Made by a program: the position numbers and the translations under genes
Source: an uncultured Chitinophaga sp.
GTDB lineage: Bacteria > Bacteroidota > Bacteroidia > Chitinophagales > Chitinophagaceae
Assembly: GCF_902168175.1 (NCBI RefSeq)
Contig: NZ_CABHOU010000021.1
Location: 124,001 to 188,000, forward strand
Reading direction: 5' to 3'
Length of the DNA stretch: 64,000 nucleotides
Part shown: in pieces, positions 8,955 to 18,568 of the stretch
Numbering within the stretch: position 1 is the first letter of the stretch
Layout of the letters: the number at the start of each line of letters is the position of its first letter
The notes under the pieces: generated by a model
The model's database searches: none
What the model saw: the letters and a program-made list of their open reading frames with translations, nothing else
Told to the model about the DNA's origin: nothing

Positions 8955-10148
8955 ATGTTACAACTAGCAGAAAGACTTTCGAGGATATCCGAACCGCAGA
9001 CGATTAAAATGGCCAAACTGAGCCGTGAGTTGAAGGCACAGGGAATAGACATCGTAGACCTTAGTATCGGCGAGCCCGATTTTGATACGCCGGCGCATAT
9101 ACGCGAGGCGGCTAAAAAGGCGATAGATGAAGGGTTTACACACTACACTCCCGTAGCCGGTTATCCCGAAGTAAAGAAAGCGGTAACATTAAAACTGCAG
9201 CGCGACAATGGTCTTACTTATACACCAGAGCAGATCGTCGTATCTACCGGTGCTAAACAGAGCATTGCGAATGCTGTACTGAGCATTATCAATCCGGGTG
9301 ATGAGGTGATCATCCCTACTCCATATTGGGTTACATACTCCGAACTGGTAAAACTTTGCCAGGGTGTGGTTAAATTTATTCCCTGCAGCTTCGAGAACAC
9401 TTATAAAATTACGCCCGCACAACTGGAAGCAGCCATCACGCCTAAAACCAGGCTGTTCATGTTCTCCTCTCCCTGCAATCCTACCGGTTCCGTTTATTCT
9501 AAAGAAGAACTGGAAGCGCTGGCAGCAGTATTTGCAAAACATCCACAGGTTTACATTCTTTCCGACGAAATATACGAGTACATCAACTACGTTGGCAAAC
9601 ACACCAGTATTGCCAGCATTGGCGACCTGCAGGAGCGCACGATCATTATTAACGGCCTTAGTAAGGGGTTTGCAATGACCGGCTGGCGCCTGGGTTACCT
9701 GGCTGCTCCGCTGCACATTGCCAAAGCGGCTGATAAAATCCAAAGCCAGTTCACTTCCGCCACCTGCTCCATCACCCAAAAAGCAGCAGTAACAGCGCTT
9801 ACAGGCGATCTGGACACAGCGCATGCTATGGTAACAGAATTCCGCAACCGCCGGGCATTTGTGTACAATGCCATGAAAGAAATTAAAGGCCTGGTGGTAA
9901 ACGAACCCGATGGCGCGTTTTACATGTTCCCGAACGTGAGTGCCTTCTTCGGCAAATCGGCCGAAGGCTTTACCGTCAACAATGCCGACGAGCTTTGCAT
10001 GTACCTGTTGCACAAAGCAAACGTATCGCTGGTTACCGGTGCCGCGTTTGAACAGCCCGACTGCCTGCGTATGTCCTACGCTACTTCCATGGACAAACTA
10101 AAAGAAGGTTTAAAAAGACTGAAAGAGGGCCTGGAAAAACTACAGTAA
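8955..10148 (+). CDS. Pyridoxal-phosphate aminotransferase, class I (aspartate-type)
   Basis: About 397 residues, the usual length for the AspC/AspAT I-gamma group, which swaps the amino group between aspartate or related amino acids and 2-oxoglutarate. Visible landmarks: LSIGEPDFDTP near the N terminus, FSSPCNPTG, SDEIYEYI, and NGLSKGFAMTGWRLGY with the Schiff-base lysine at about residue 237. R-M-S-Y-A-T near the C terminus carries the arginine that binds the substrate carboxylate. The start is the ATG at 8955, which lies downstream of the -7 element. It converges on coaE with no gap. The exact substrate cannot be read from sequence. Confidence 0.92.
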   Translation: MLQLAERLSRISEPQTIKMAKLSRELKAQGIDIVDLSIGEPDFDTPAHIREAAKKAIDEGFTHYTPVAGYPEVKKAVTLKLQRDNGLTYTPEQIVVSTGAKQSIANAVLSIINPGDEVIIPTPYWVTYSELVKLCQGVVKFIPCSFENTYKITPAQLEAAITPKTRLFMFSSPCNPTGSVYSKEELEALAAVFAKHPQVYILSDEIYEYINYVGKHTSIASIGDLQERTIIINGLSKGFAMTGWRLGYLAAPLHIAKAADKIQSQFTSATCSITQKAAVTALTGDLDTAHAMVTEFRNRRAFVYNAMKEIKGLVVNEPDGAFYMFPNVSAFFGKSAEGFTVNNADELCMYLLHKANVSLVTGAAFEQPDCLRMSYATSMDKLKEGLKRLKEGLEKLQ

Positions 10149-10745
10149 TTACTGCTGTTTTGCCAGATCAAGCAGTTTGGGATGCAGTTGCATTACCTGG
10201 CCGATCACAGACTGTTGCTCGTTATTGAAGATCACGAAATCGGATAATTTCATCTTGATCGTTTCGTCGATCTGTTTGTGCATGCGGGCCAACACTTCGT
10301 TGCGGGTAACATTATCGCGCTTCATTACGCGTTGAATACGGAGCGCTTGTTGCGCGTACACACAGATCACCTTATCTACATGATGAAACGCTTCTGTTTC
10401 GAACATCAGTGCGGCTTCGCGCAATACGTAAGGCGTTTGCTGTTCCTTTGCCCAGGCAAGCGAATCGCGGATAGTGGCGGGGTGTACAAACGAGTTAAGA
10501 AGTTGTAATTTTTCCGGGTCATTAAATACGATATTGGCGATATACTTCCGGTCCAGTTCTCCGTTTTCGAGGTATGCCTTTTCACCGAAAGCCTCTTTTA
10601 TACTGGCCACCAGGGCTTCGTCCTGTGTCATCAGTACTTTCGCACGATCGTCTGCGTAATATACGGGGATGCCTAGTAACTCAAATATCCTGGCAACAGT
10701 GGTCTTTCCTGATCCGATACCACCCGTAAGGCCGATAATCATCAT
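10149..10745 (-). CDS. coaE: Dephospho-CoA kinase
   Basis: A 198-residue P-loop kinase that phosphorylates the 3' hydroxyl of dephospho-CoA, the last step of coenzyme A synthesis. The Walker A GLTGGIGSGKT is at the N terminus, followed by YYADDRAK (the aspartate pair that faces the substrate) and the lid region QALRIQRVMKRD with its arginines. Length is normal. It is the last gene of the leftward group nusB, DUF1573, yajC, coaE, but a terminator-like hairpin lies between yajC and coaE, so some readthrough or a local promoter is needed. Confidence 0.95.
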   Translation of the reverse strand: MMIIGLTGGIGSGKTTVARIFELLGIPVYYADDRAKVLMTQDEALVASIKEAFGEKAYLENGELDRKYIANIVFNDPEKLQLLNSFVHPATIRDSLAWAKEQQTPYVLREAALMFETEAFHHVDKVICVYAQQALRIQRVMKRDNVTRNEVLARMHKQIDETIKMKLSDFVIFNNEQQSVIGQVMQLHPKLLDLAKQQ

Positions 10746-10804
10746 AACTTAAGTGTCTTGTTCCGTTTGTAATGTCGGTATTAACATGGAATATTCCAAA
10801 AAGC

Positions 10805-10837
10805 ACAAGGCCCGTTCATCAACTGAACAGGCCTTGT
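10805..10837 (-). terminator. Hairpin between yajC and coaE
   Basis: Arms ACAAGGCC and GGCCTTGT, with an inner GTTCA/TGAAC pair, on the 3' side of yajC. It could end or attenuate the nusB-DUF1573-yajC transcript before coaE. Confidence 0.65.
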
Positions 10838-10857
10838 AAATAATATCGTTAAACGAA

Positions 10858-11217
10858 TTACTTTTTAACTTCAGCTTCAGGCTTGTTAAGCGCCTGAGAG
10901 TACTCCATGCTGATAGCAGAACGCTCCATGGTAACTTTGGTACCAACAGCGATTTCTACCACGATAGTTTTTTCGATATCGTTAATCTTAGTGATTTTAC
11001 CGTGGATACCTGCGATAGTAACGATTTTATCACCTTCGCGCAGGCTTTCACCGAACTGTTTCTGCAGTTTAGCTTTTTTAGTCTGAGGACGGATCATGAA
11101 TAACCACATTACCAACACCATACCGCCGATAAAAACGAAGCTCATAACGCTGCTTCCGCCACCTGACCCACCAGCGGGAGGAGCCATCAGCAGTGAGTTT
11201 AATAAATTAATGTACAT
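10858..11217 (-). CDS. yajC: Sec translocon accessory subunit YajC
   Basis: A 119-residue single-span membrane protein of the SecDF-YajC complex. A Gly/Ser-rich N terminus leads into one membrane helix (about residues 25-43, FVFIGGMVLVMWLFM) and then the family signature IRPQTKKAKLQKQF and GDKIVTIAGIHGKI. It has a charged C-terminal tail ending EAEVKK. It sits with DUF1573 and nusB, an order often seen in Bacteroidota, while its partner secDF lies about 4 kb to the left. Confidence 0.95.
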   Translation of the reverse strand: MYINLLNSLLMAPPAGGSGGGSSVMSFVFIGGMVLVMWLFMIRPQTKKAKLQKQFGESLREGDKIVTIAGIHGKITKINDIEKTIVVEIAVGTKVTMERSAISMEYSQALNKPEAEVKK

Positions 11218-11244
11218 CTTATTGTGTGTTTATTGTTTTACGAT

Positions 11245-11688
11245 TTATGCTTTTTTAATGATCGTACACTGAACTTTAGGTCCTTTCACGTACGGAGGTT
11301 CGGTGTTTGCTTCGATAGTAATTTCCTTTTCAGTAAAACCTTCCGGTTTGCCTTTACTGTTAAATACCACTTTCATATAACCACTTTCTCCTGGTTTGAT
11401 GGGCTCTTTAGGCCATTCAGGGATGGTACAGCCGCAGGTGGCGGAAGCGTTGCGGATGAGCAGACTGCCTTTACCAGTGTTAGTGAATTTGAAGGAGTAT
11501 TCCACTACTTCGCCTTCCTGGATCTTCCCGAAATCATGCACCGCATTTTCGAAAGTAATAACTGGCAGTTCGCCTTTATTTTCGCCGGCCGAAAGTGCTG
11601 CTCCGCCCTGCTTTTCCTCTGTTTTGCCCTGGTTATTGCAGGACGCTGTTAGTATGCCTAATGCCAGGATATACAACAATTTCTTCAT
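11245..11688 (-). CDS. DUF1573 lipoprotein
   Basis: About 147 residues. A lipoprotein signal MKKLLYILALGILTASC precedes a single immunoglobulin-like DUF1573 domain with its hallmarks HDFGKIQEGEVVEYSFKFTN and the ATCGCTIPEWPKEPIKPG cysteine loop. An ATG two codons upstream (11694) is an equally possible start. The family is widespread and of unknown function in Bacteroidota, anchored in the periplasm or outer membrane. It lies 27 bases upstream of yajC and 48 bases downstream of nusB, in one apparent operon. Confidence 0.92.
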   Translation of the reverse strand: MKKLLYILALGILTASCNNQGKTEEKQGGAALSAGENKGELPVITFENAVHDFGKIQEGEVVEYSFKFTNTGKGSLLIRNASATCGCTIPEWPKEPIKPGESGYMKVVFNSKGKPEGFTEKEITIEANTEPPYVKGPKVQCTIIKKA

Positions 11689-11736
11689 ATACAATACGGG
11701 AGTTTGACGTAAAAATAGCTTTTCCCCTGAGCTTTC

Positions 11737-12660
11737 CTATTTTTTTGTGCGGTCGGTTTTCTGGATCTGTCCGGCCTGTTCCAGGTCTTTCAGAATATTA
11801 TCCAGGATACCGTTCACAAACTGCCCGCTTTGCGGCGTGCTATAGGCTTTGGCCAGGTCTATATATTCGTTGATGCTCACTTTTGTAGGGATCGTCGGGA
11901 AATAGAGGAACTCACATACGCCCATTTCCATCAGCAGCATATCTACAGAGGCAATACGGTCCGAATCCCAGTTCTGAAGTTTGGGTTTGATCAACTCCAG
12001 GCAGTATTCCTTTTTATCTATAACCGTGCGAAGCAGTTCTCTGGCATATTCCAGCTTTTCTTTGCTGATGAGCTGCAGGAAGTTGAACAGCTGTGGTTTG
12101 GCGAAGTAGTTGCCGATCAGGAGGTTCATCATTTCAGCATCGTCGCCCCAGTTAAGGAAGCTATCGTCCATATGCTGGAGGAAAAGCTCGCTTTTGCTGA
12201 GTATCTCGCGGTAAATGAACTCCAGGATACTTTTCTCGGTGGCTTTGTTACGGCCCTCTTCAGCGATGTATGCTTTATAAGTATCCGTATCGGCCAGCGA
12301 GTTATACAGTTTACGCAGCAATTCCTGGTCTGGAATGTATTTAAGCTTCCAGTGATCGAGGTTTACCTTAAACCCCGTGTCATTAATGATCTGGTACAGG
12401 TATTCGTTACCGGCGATCTTCGTGCTTACGTTCAGGTCCTCCTGCGAAGGGAGGTGCTTGGACGAGCGCGTCTGAGCGTCGGTTTCGGCATATTGCGCCA
12501 CCTGTGTTACCATGTACAGCAGGTAAGTAAATACCTGGCTTGTCTGGTCCAACTTCTCATTCAGCAGACCTGTGGCTGTACCAGGCTTAACCTGTTCCAT
12601 GGTGTCCAGGGTGTACAGCGTCTGCATTACCTTTACTCTAATGTTTCTTCTACTAATCAT
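11737..12660 (-). CDS. nusB: Transcription antitermination factor NusB
   Basis: A 307-residue protein. The N terminus ISRRNIRVKVMQTLYTLD and the C-terminal block LLMEMGVCEFLYFPTIPTKVSINEYIDLAKAYST...FVNGILDNI are the NusB RNA-binding fold, which pairs with NusE (S10) on boxA RNA. Classical NusB is about 140 residues; Bacteroidota forms are about twice as long because of an N-terminal extension, as here. It is the first gene of the leftward nusB-DUF1573-yajC group and has a good -7 element just upstream. Confidence 0.95.
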   Translation of the reverse strand: MISRRNIRVKVMQTLYTLDTMEQVKPGTATGLLNEKLDQTSQVFTYLLYMVTQVAQYAETDAQTRSSKHLPSQEDLNVSTKIAGNEYLYQIINDTGFKVNLDHWKLKYIPDQELLRKLYNSLADTDTYKAYIAEEGRNKATEKSILEFIYREILSKSELFLQHMDDSFLNWGDDAEMMNLLIGNYFAKPQLFNFLQLISKEKLEYARELLRTVIDKKEYCLELIKPKLQNWDSDRIASVDMLLMEMGVCEFLYFPTIPTKVSINEYIDLAKAYSTPQSGQFVNGILDNILKDLEQAGQIQKTDRTKK

Positions 12661-12676
12661 GCATGCAAAATGGCGG

Positions 12677-12684
12677 CAAATCTA
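12677..12684 (-). promoter_or_regulatory. Candidate -7 element for nusB
   Basis: The minus strand reads TAGATTTG, a full TAnnTTTG match, 16 bases before the nusB ATG. The expected -33 region has only a weak TTTCG. Confidence 0.55.
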
Positions 12685-12781
12685 CGTTTTTATGAGGACA
12701 TGCCGAAATTTGTTCCGGGCGCCTGCCAAACACTGCCATTCCAGGTAGGCGCGCTGCCACTTAACTGAAAAATTGACATTA

Positions 12782-12812
12782 TTGACAGTCTGTTGCCAGT
12801 TACTTATCTTCG
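12782..12812 (+). promoter_or_regulatory. Candidate groESL promoter
   Basis: TTG at 12782-12784 and TATCTTCG at 12805-12812 (one mismatch to TAnnTTTG) are separated by 20 bases, the Bacteroidota spacing. The start codon of groES lies 92 bases further on. No CIRCE inverted repeat (TTAGCACTC...GAGTGCTAA) is seen anywhere in 12661-12904, so HrcA-type control is not supported. Confidence 0.5.
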
Positions 12813-12904
12813 CAACCTGCAATTTTGACCCAAAAGGGCTATTGGCATAATTCTCGTTAATTGGAATCGCACTAAACTTACAATCTTTTTAAACTACAAT
12901 AACC

Positions 12905-13189
12905 ATGGCTAAGTCTAAATTAAGTATTAAACCATTGGCTGACAGGGTAATCGTTAAACCCGCAGCAGCAGAGGAAAAAACAGCAGGCGGCATCATCATC
13001 CCGGATACGGCTAAAGAAAAGCCGCAGAGAGGTACTGTAATCGCAGCTGGTCCTGGTAAAAAAGACGAACCAGTTTCCGTTAAAGTGGGCGATACTGTTC
13101 TTTACGGCAAATACTCCGGCACTGAAATCAGCCTCGAAGGTGAAGATTACCTGATCATGCGTGAATCTGACATCCTGGCTGTAGTTTAA
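12905..13189 (+). CDS. groES: Co-chaperonin GroES
   Basis: A 94-residue Gro[14 protein letters not shown] at the N terminus, the mobile loop [19 protein letters not shown] that binds GroEL, and [28 protein letters not shown] at the C-terminal half. It forms the heptameric lid over the GroEL cavity. It lies 65 bases upstream of groEL in the normal order. Confidence 0.98.
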   Translation: MAKSKLSIKPLADRVIVKPAAAEEKTAGGIIIPDTAKEKPQRGTVIAAGPGKKDEPVSVKVGDTVLYGKYSGTEISLEGEDYLIMRESDILAVV

Positions 13190-13230
13190 TTTACATTCCG
13201 GTATAAGAACAACTGAACAACAAACTTTAA

Positions 13231-14892
<1,662 letters not shown>

Positions 14893-14915
14893 TCAAATAC
14901 GGAAATTCCCATATG

Positions 14916-14948
14916 AAAGAGGTTGCCGGACAGGCAGCCTCTTTTTTT
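14916..14948 (+). terminator. Intrinsic terminator after groEL
   Basis: Twelve-base arms AAAGAGGTTGCC and GGCAGCCTCTTT (one G-U pair) around a GGACA loop, followed by eight T residues. Confidence 0.95.
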
Positions 14949-15020
14949 TATGCCCTGCCACCTGTAACTTTGCCCAGCCTCAACCGTTTTACCTGTAACA
15001 CCACCAGCCGGTTTTTAATT

Positions 15021-15518
15021 ATGATGATAAGATCTGCAATTGTAACAATACTCTGCTCAATACTGGCACTTACTGCCTGTACCAAGGAAACGTCTGAGAA
15101 AGCGCTCGATGGCATTGTACAAAACCTTCAGGAGGATTCGCTGTTCAGGAACTATTTTACCGAAAAAAACATCGATAGCATCTGGCGCGATCCCTCGGGC
15201 CTGAAATACCGCATCCAGAAAACAGGTTCCGTTGAATCCATTAAACCGACCTCCGTCCCTACCGTGATATTTACCACCAAACTGCTCAACGGCAAAGTGG
15301 TACAATCTTCCCAGGGCTTACCCACCAATTTTGACGGCCGCATGTTAAAAGAACATATTCCCGGTTGGCAAATAGGGATCCCAAAAATCGGAAAGGGTGG
15401 CCGGATCATGCTTTTCATTCCTTCTGCGCTCGCTTACGGCAGTGCCGGTATCAGCAACCTGGTACCACCTAATTCACCGCTTGTTTGCGAAATAGACCTC
15501 GTTGACTTCAAAGACTAG
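15021..15518 (+). CDS. FKBP-fold lipoprotein, probably a degenerate prolyl isomerase
   Basis: About 165 residues. The start is put at 15021 (or 15024), where a lipoprotein signal (MMIRSAIVTILCSILALTAC) begins; a longer open frame starts inside the groEL terminator and is unlikely. The C-terminal half has an FKBP fold with GWQIGIPKIGKGGRIMLFIP and LVCEIDLVDF. Where active FKBPs have F-D in 'GxxFD', this protein has KVVQSS, so the catalytic aspartate and phenylalanine are missing. It is the upstream member of a tandem pair with an FKBP lipoprotein that keeps them. Likely a periplasmic or outer-membrane anchored binding protein. Confidence 0.85.
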   Translation: MMIRSAIVTILCSILALTACTKETSEKALDGIVQNLQEDSLFRNYFTEKNIDSIWRDPSGLKYRIQKTGSVESIKPTSVPTVIFTTKLLNGKVVQSSQGLPTNFDGRMLKEHIPGWQIGIPKIGKGGRIMLFIPSALAYGSAGISNLVPPNSPLVCEIDLVDFKD

Positions 15519-15559
15519 CAGAAATTCTTACTTTTATTCTCAATTTCAATAACGTACAC

Positions 15560-16060
15560 ATGAAGATGAAGCACTTTTTAAGCCTGACCGCAGTTTGCCT
15601 GGTGTTGTTGGTAACAGCCTGTAAAAAAGAGGACAAGGAGAAGTTTAACGCAGCGGAACAAGCAGCGAAAGATGAGTTAGCCATTAAAAACTACATCGAC
15701 ACCGCCAATATCGAAGGCATGATCCGCGACTCCACCGGCCTGTACTACAAAATACTGACGCCCGGCACCGGTACCGATACCATGAAACTGACTTCTAAAA
15801 TGAAGGTAGCGTATACTGGTAAACTGATGAACGGAACTATATTTGACACCACCGGCGACTCCACCTCCACTTTAAATGGTGCGATGCTCATGCAACTGGT
15901 GAAAGGCTGGCAGTACGGTTTACGCAAAACCACCCAGGGCGGCCGCGTATTGATGATCATTCCTTCCGGCTTAGGTTACGGCCAAAGTTCTTCCGCGAAA
16001 ATCCCCGCCAACTCGGTGTTGATTTTCGACATGACTTTAGTGGAGGTTTACCTGAACTAA
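15560..16060 (+). CDS. FKBP-type peptidyl-prolyl isomerase lipoprotein
   Basis: A 166-residue lipoprotein with signal MKMKHFLSLTAVCLVLLVTAC and a C-terminal FKBP domain that speeds cis-trans isomerisation of X-Pro bonds outside the cytoplasm. Active-site landmarks are present: AYTGKLMNGTIFDTT (phenylalanine-aspartate pair), GWQYGL, IPSGLGYG, and LIFDMTLVEV. A short acidic helix-rich stretch links the lipobox to the domain. It follows the degenerate paralog by 41 bases, with a terminator after it, so the two form one unit. Confidence 0.93.
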   Translation: MKMKHFLSLTAVCLVLLVTACKKEDKEKFNAAEQAAKDELAIKNYIDTANIEGMIRDSTGLYYKILTPGTGTDTMKLTSKMKVAYTGKLMNGTIFDTTGDSTSTLNGAMLMQLVKGWQYGLRKTTQGGRVLMIIPSGLGYGQSSSAKIPANSVLIFDMTLVEVYLN

Positions 16061-16082
16061 TTAACAACATATAATATTGTAG

Positions 16083-16107
16083 AAAGCACTCCATTGCGGA
16101 GTGCTTT
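16083..16107 (+). terminator. Intrinsic terminator after the FKBP pair
   Basis: Ten-base perfect arms AAAGCACTCC and GGAGTGCTTT around ATTGC, then a T run. Confidence 0.92.
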
Positions 16108-16484
16108 TTTATTGAGGCGAACAGGGCCGTAGATGTCCGCGGATGAATAGTGCCTATGTATTGGATACAGAAGAGTACATACTATCCCTCCTCTTTACGA
16201 ACACAGCCATAGGAGCAAAAATTGGGGGGAGTCGAACAAATGCGGACAAATGCCGGAAAGTTAGGGTAAGATCAGGCCACCACGACCGTACTATCCCCTT
16301 CCCGACCCCGGAGAAAGTGACCCTGGCGCTATGGAAGAATTAAACATAGCCCAATGTTGAACAACCGCTGAAGAGTGTGACACAACGGTGGCTGGGGAGT
16401 GAACTGCTGCCTGTCCCATATTAACTTTCTCACGCATTCGTCATTTGGTGAAGGGGATAAAAACAGCTATCCCTTATCTTTCCT
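16108..16484. other. Gene-free stretch with a tRNA T-arm-like scrap
   Basis: No convincing gene in about 375 bases; a 66-codon open frame at 16143-16343 resembles nothing. On the minus strand 16222-16236 reads GTTCGACTCCCCCC, the form of a tRNA or tmRNA T-loop and 3' stem strand, but the 5' stem partner is absent. The neighbouring plus-strand text contains GCGGACAAATGC-type repeats. It may be a leftover attachment site; this is speculative. Confidence 0.35.
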
Positions 16485-16492
16485 TACTTTTG
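16485..16492 (+). promoter_or_regulatory. Candidate -7 element for the serine dehydratase gene
   Basis: TACTTTTG matches TAnnTTTG and lies 18 bases before the GTG at 16511. It lies inside the longer open frame from 16445, which argues for the GTG start. Confidence 0.6.
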
Positions 16493-16510
16493 AAGACTAA
16501 ACTCATTATT

Positions 16511-17938
16511 GTGGCGCACGAGTGCATTTCGGTTTTCGATATATTTAAGATTGGTGTAGGACCATCCAGTTCACATACGCTTGGCCCATGGCGGGCGGCT
16601 ATGCGCTTTTTGCACGAGCTGGAGGGGAAAGGACAGCTTTTTAACATTACCCACGTTACGGTGCTGCTTTACGGTTCACTCGCCAAAACCGGTTACGGAC
16701 ACGGTACCGATGTGGCCGTGCAGCTCGGCCTGGCCGGCGACGATCCGGTTACTTTCAACGTAAACAACATTACCCCAAAGATCACCGACATCCGGCGGAT
16801 GAAGAAACTGGTGCTGGCGGGCAAACATGAAATAGATTTTGACCCGGTAGAAGATATCGACTTCCTGTACGAAGAATCGCTGCCGTTCCACCCCAACGCC
16901 CTTACGTTTTTGGTAACGATGGCGGACGGGGAGCAGATCGCATCGACCTACTACTCTATTGGCGGCGGTTTTGTGGTAAAAGAGGGAGAAGAAAATGCTT
17001 CGGGCATGCAGGTAGACCTGCCCTTCCCTATAGACACTGCACGCCAGTTGCTGCAATGGTGTATTAAAACCGGCTATTCCATTTCTGAAGTGGTGATGGA
17101 AAATGAGATAGCCTGGAGGCCTGAAGAAGAAACACGTAAAGGTGTGATGAACATCTGGCGCGTGATGAAAGAGTGTATATACCGTGGCTCCCATACCTCC
17201 GGCGAGTTACCCGGTGGTTTACAGGTAGCACGCAGGGCGGCGGCGCTTAACACCAAACTGCTCAAAGGCAGAACTTACAACGATTACGAAAGCTGGGTAA
17301 AAGCCATCCGCGAAGGTGGCAGTCACTTTGCCTATACACTCGACTGGGTAAGCTGTTTCGCATTAGCCGTGAACGAGGAAAACGCCTCCTTCGGCCGCGT
17401 GGTAACTGCCCCTACAAACGGTGCTGCCGGTGTTATACCAGCCGTGTTGCAATACTACATTACCTTCTGCGACGGATATGAGGACGAAAAGATCCTCCGC
17501 TTTGTGCTTACGGCTTCCGAAATAGGCAGCATCTTTAAAAAACGCTCCACTATTTCGGCCGCCATGGGTGGTTGCCAGGCAGAGATAGGCGTATCATCGG
17601 CTATGGCAGCGGCGGCCCTTACCGAATGCCTTGGCGGCTCGCAACGGCAGGTACTAATGGCAGCAGAAATTGCAATGGAACACCACCTCGGCCTTACCTG
17701 CGATCCTATCGGCGGACTGGTACAGATCCCCTGCATCGAACGCAATACCATGGGTGCCATCAAGGCCATCACGGCCTCCCAACTGGCCCTGCAAAGCAAC
17801 CCCGAACTGGCAAAAGTATCGCTCGATGCCGTGGTGAAGACCATGTGGGACACCGCCCAGGACATGAACTCCAAATACAAAGAAACGTCCGATGGCGGCC
17901 TGGCAGTAAACATACCGATCAGTCTTCCAGAGTGTTAA
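16511..17938 (+). CDS. sdaA: L-serine ammonia-lyase (iron-sulfur L-serine dehydratase)
   Basis: About 475 residues with both domains on one chain. It converts L-serine to pyruvate and ammonia using a [4Fe-4S] cluster rather than PLP. The beta domain begins [22 protein letters not shown], a signature of the family, and the alpha domain carries the cluster cysteines in [18 protein letters not shown] and [16 protein letters not shown]. The GTG start is chosen because it puts the family N terminus right after the -7 element; an ATG at 16445 would add 22 unrelated residues. It stands alone and is followed by a separately promoted gene. Confidence 0.94.
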   Translation: MAHECISVFDIFKIGVGPSSSHTLGPWRAAMRFLHELEGKGQLFNITHVTVLLYGSLAKTGYGHGTDVAVQLGLAGDDPVTFNVNNITPKITDIRRMKKLVLAGKHEIDFDPVEDIDFLYEESLPFHPNALTFLVTMADGEQIASTYYSIGGGFVVKEGEENASGMQVDLPFPIDTARQLLQWCIKTGYSISEVVMENEIAWRPEEETRKGVMNIWRVMKECIYRGSHTSGELPGGLQVARRAAALNTKLLKGRTYNDYESWVKAIREGGSHFAYTLDWVSCFALAVNEENASFGRVVTAPTNGAAGVIPAVLQYYITFCDGYEDEKILRFVLTASEIGSIFKKRSTISAAMGGCQAEIGVSSAMAAAALTECLGGSQRQVLMAAEIAMEHHLGLTCDPIGGLVQIPCIERNTMGAIKAITASQLALQSNPELAKVSLDAVVKTMWDTAQDMNSKYKETSDGGLAVNIPISLPEC

Positions 17939-17995
17939 GAAAATATTTTTCTTTAATCATTCAGGATAAGTGCAGAAAATATAATAATTACTTGT

Positions 17996-18003
17996 TATGT
18001 TTG
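17996..18003 (+). promoter_or_regulatory. Candidate -7 element for the membrane-anchored protein at 18026
   Basis: TATGTTTG matches TAnnTTTG and lies 22 bases before the ATG. No clear -33 TTG is present. Confidence 0.5.
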
Positions 18004-18025
18004 TGCCGTTAAAATTAATACGACA

Positions 18026-18568
18026 ATGAACTTTTCCAGTCGAGACCTATTGTACGCAGTCATCACCATCGGTGCTATTGTGTTAGTTTACGTTACTATC
18101 AAGGATTTATTAAAGAAGGACAAAGGTGACAAGGGAGAAAAAAGTAATCCCGGCCCGGCATCACAAAGCGGTGTTGCGAATGCGGCGTTGCCATTACAGT
18201 TGCAGGCTTACGAAAGGATCGTACTTTTTGTAGAGCGCATCACCCCTCAAAACCTCATTACCCGTGTTTACCAGCAGGGGCTTACCGTGTCGGACATGCA
18301 GATTGGTCTTATACAGACCATTAAGGCGGAATTCGAGCATAACATTTCCCAGCAGATCTATGTATCGGCCGAGGCCTGGGAAGCCGTAAAAACGGTTAAA
18401 GAGCAGGTTACCTCCATAGTTATTCAGGTGGCCAGCAAACTGCCAGCCGATGCGCCCGGTATGACCCTGAACAAAGGTATCCTGGAAATATTCCTGCAGG
18501 CCGGCGAATCGCCCGCAGATATAGCTGCCCGTATTATCAATGCTGAAGCTAAAAAGCTGATGAATTAG
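18026..18568 (+). CDS. Membrane-anchored protein of unknown function
   Basis: 180 residues, not recognised. One N-terminal membrane helix (about residues 8-26, LLYAVITIGAIVLVYVTI) is followed by a Lys/Asp/Gly-rich linker (LKKDKGDKGEKSNPGP) and a helical soluble part from residue 55 on with amphipathic patterns (LQAYERIVLFVERITPQNLI, IKAEFEHNISQQIYVS). The orientation with a positively charged segment after the helix puts the bulk in the cytoplasm. It has its own promoter element and its stop overlaps the end of the convergent M23 peptidase gene by four bases. Homologs appear, from memory, to be common in Bacteroidota. Confidence 0.75.
   Translation: MNFSSRDLLYAVITIGAIVLVYVTIKDLLKKDKGDKGEKSNPGPASQSGVANAALPLQLQAYERIVLFVERITPQNLITRVYQQGLTVSDMQIGLIQTIKAEFEHNISQQIYVSAEAWEAVKTVKEQVTSIVIQVASKLPADAPGMTLNKGILEIFLQAGESPADIAARIINAEAKKLMN

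Noticed and set aside
9189-10013. Antisense open frame (274 codons) inside the aminotransferase gene
   Set aside because: Opposite strand of a well-supported enzyme gene, with no recognisable domain.
12661-12904. CIRCE element before groES
   Set aside because: No TTAGCACTC-N9-GAGTGCTAA or close relative could be found.
16143-16343. 66-codon open frame in the gene-free stretch
   Set aside because: No signal, domain, promoter or family pattern; composition looks like random translation.
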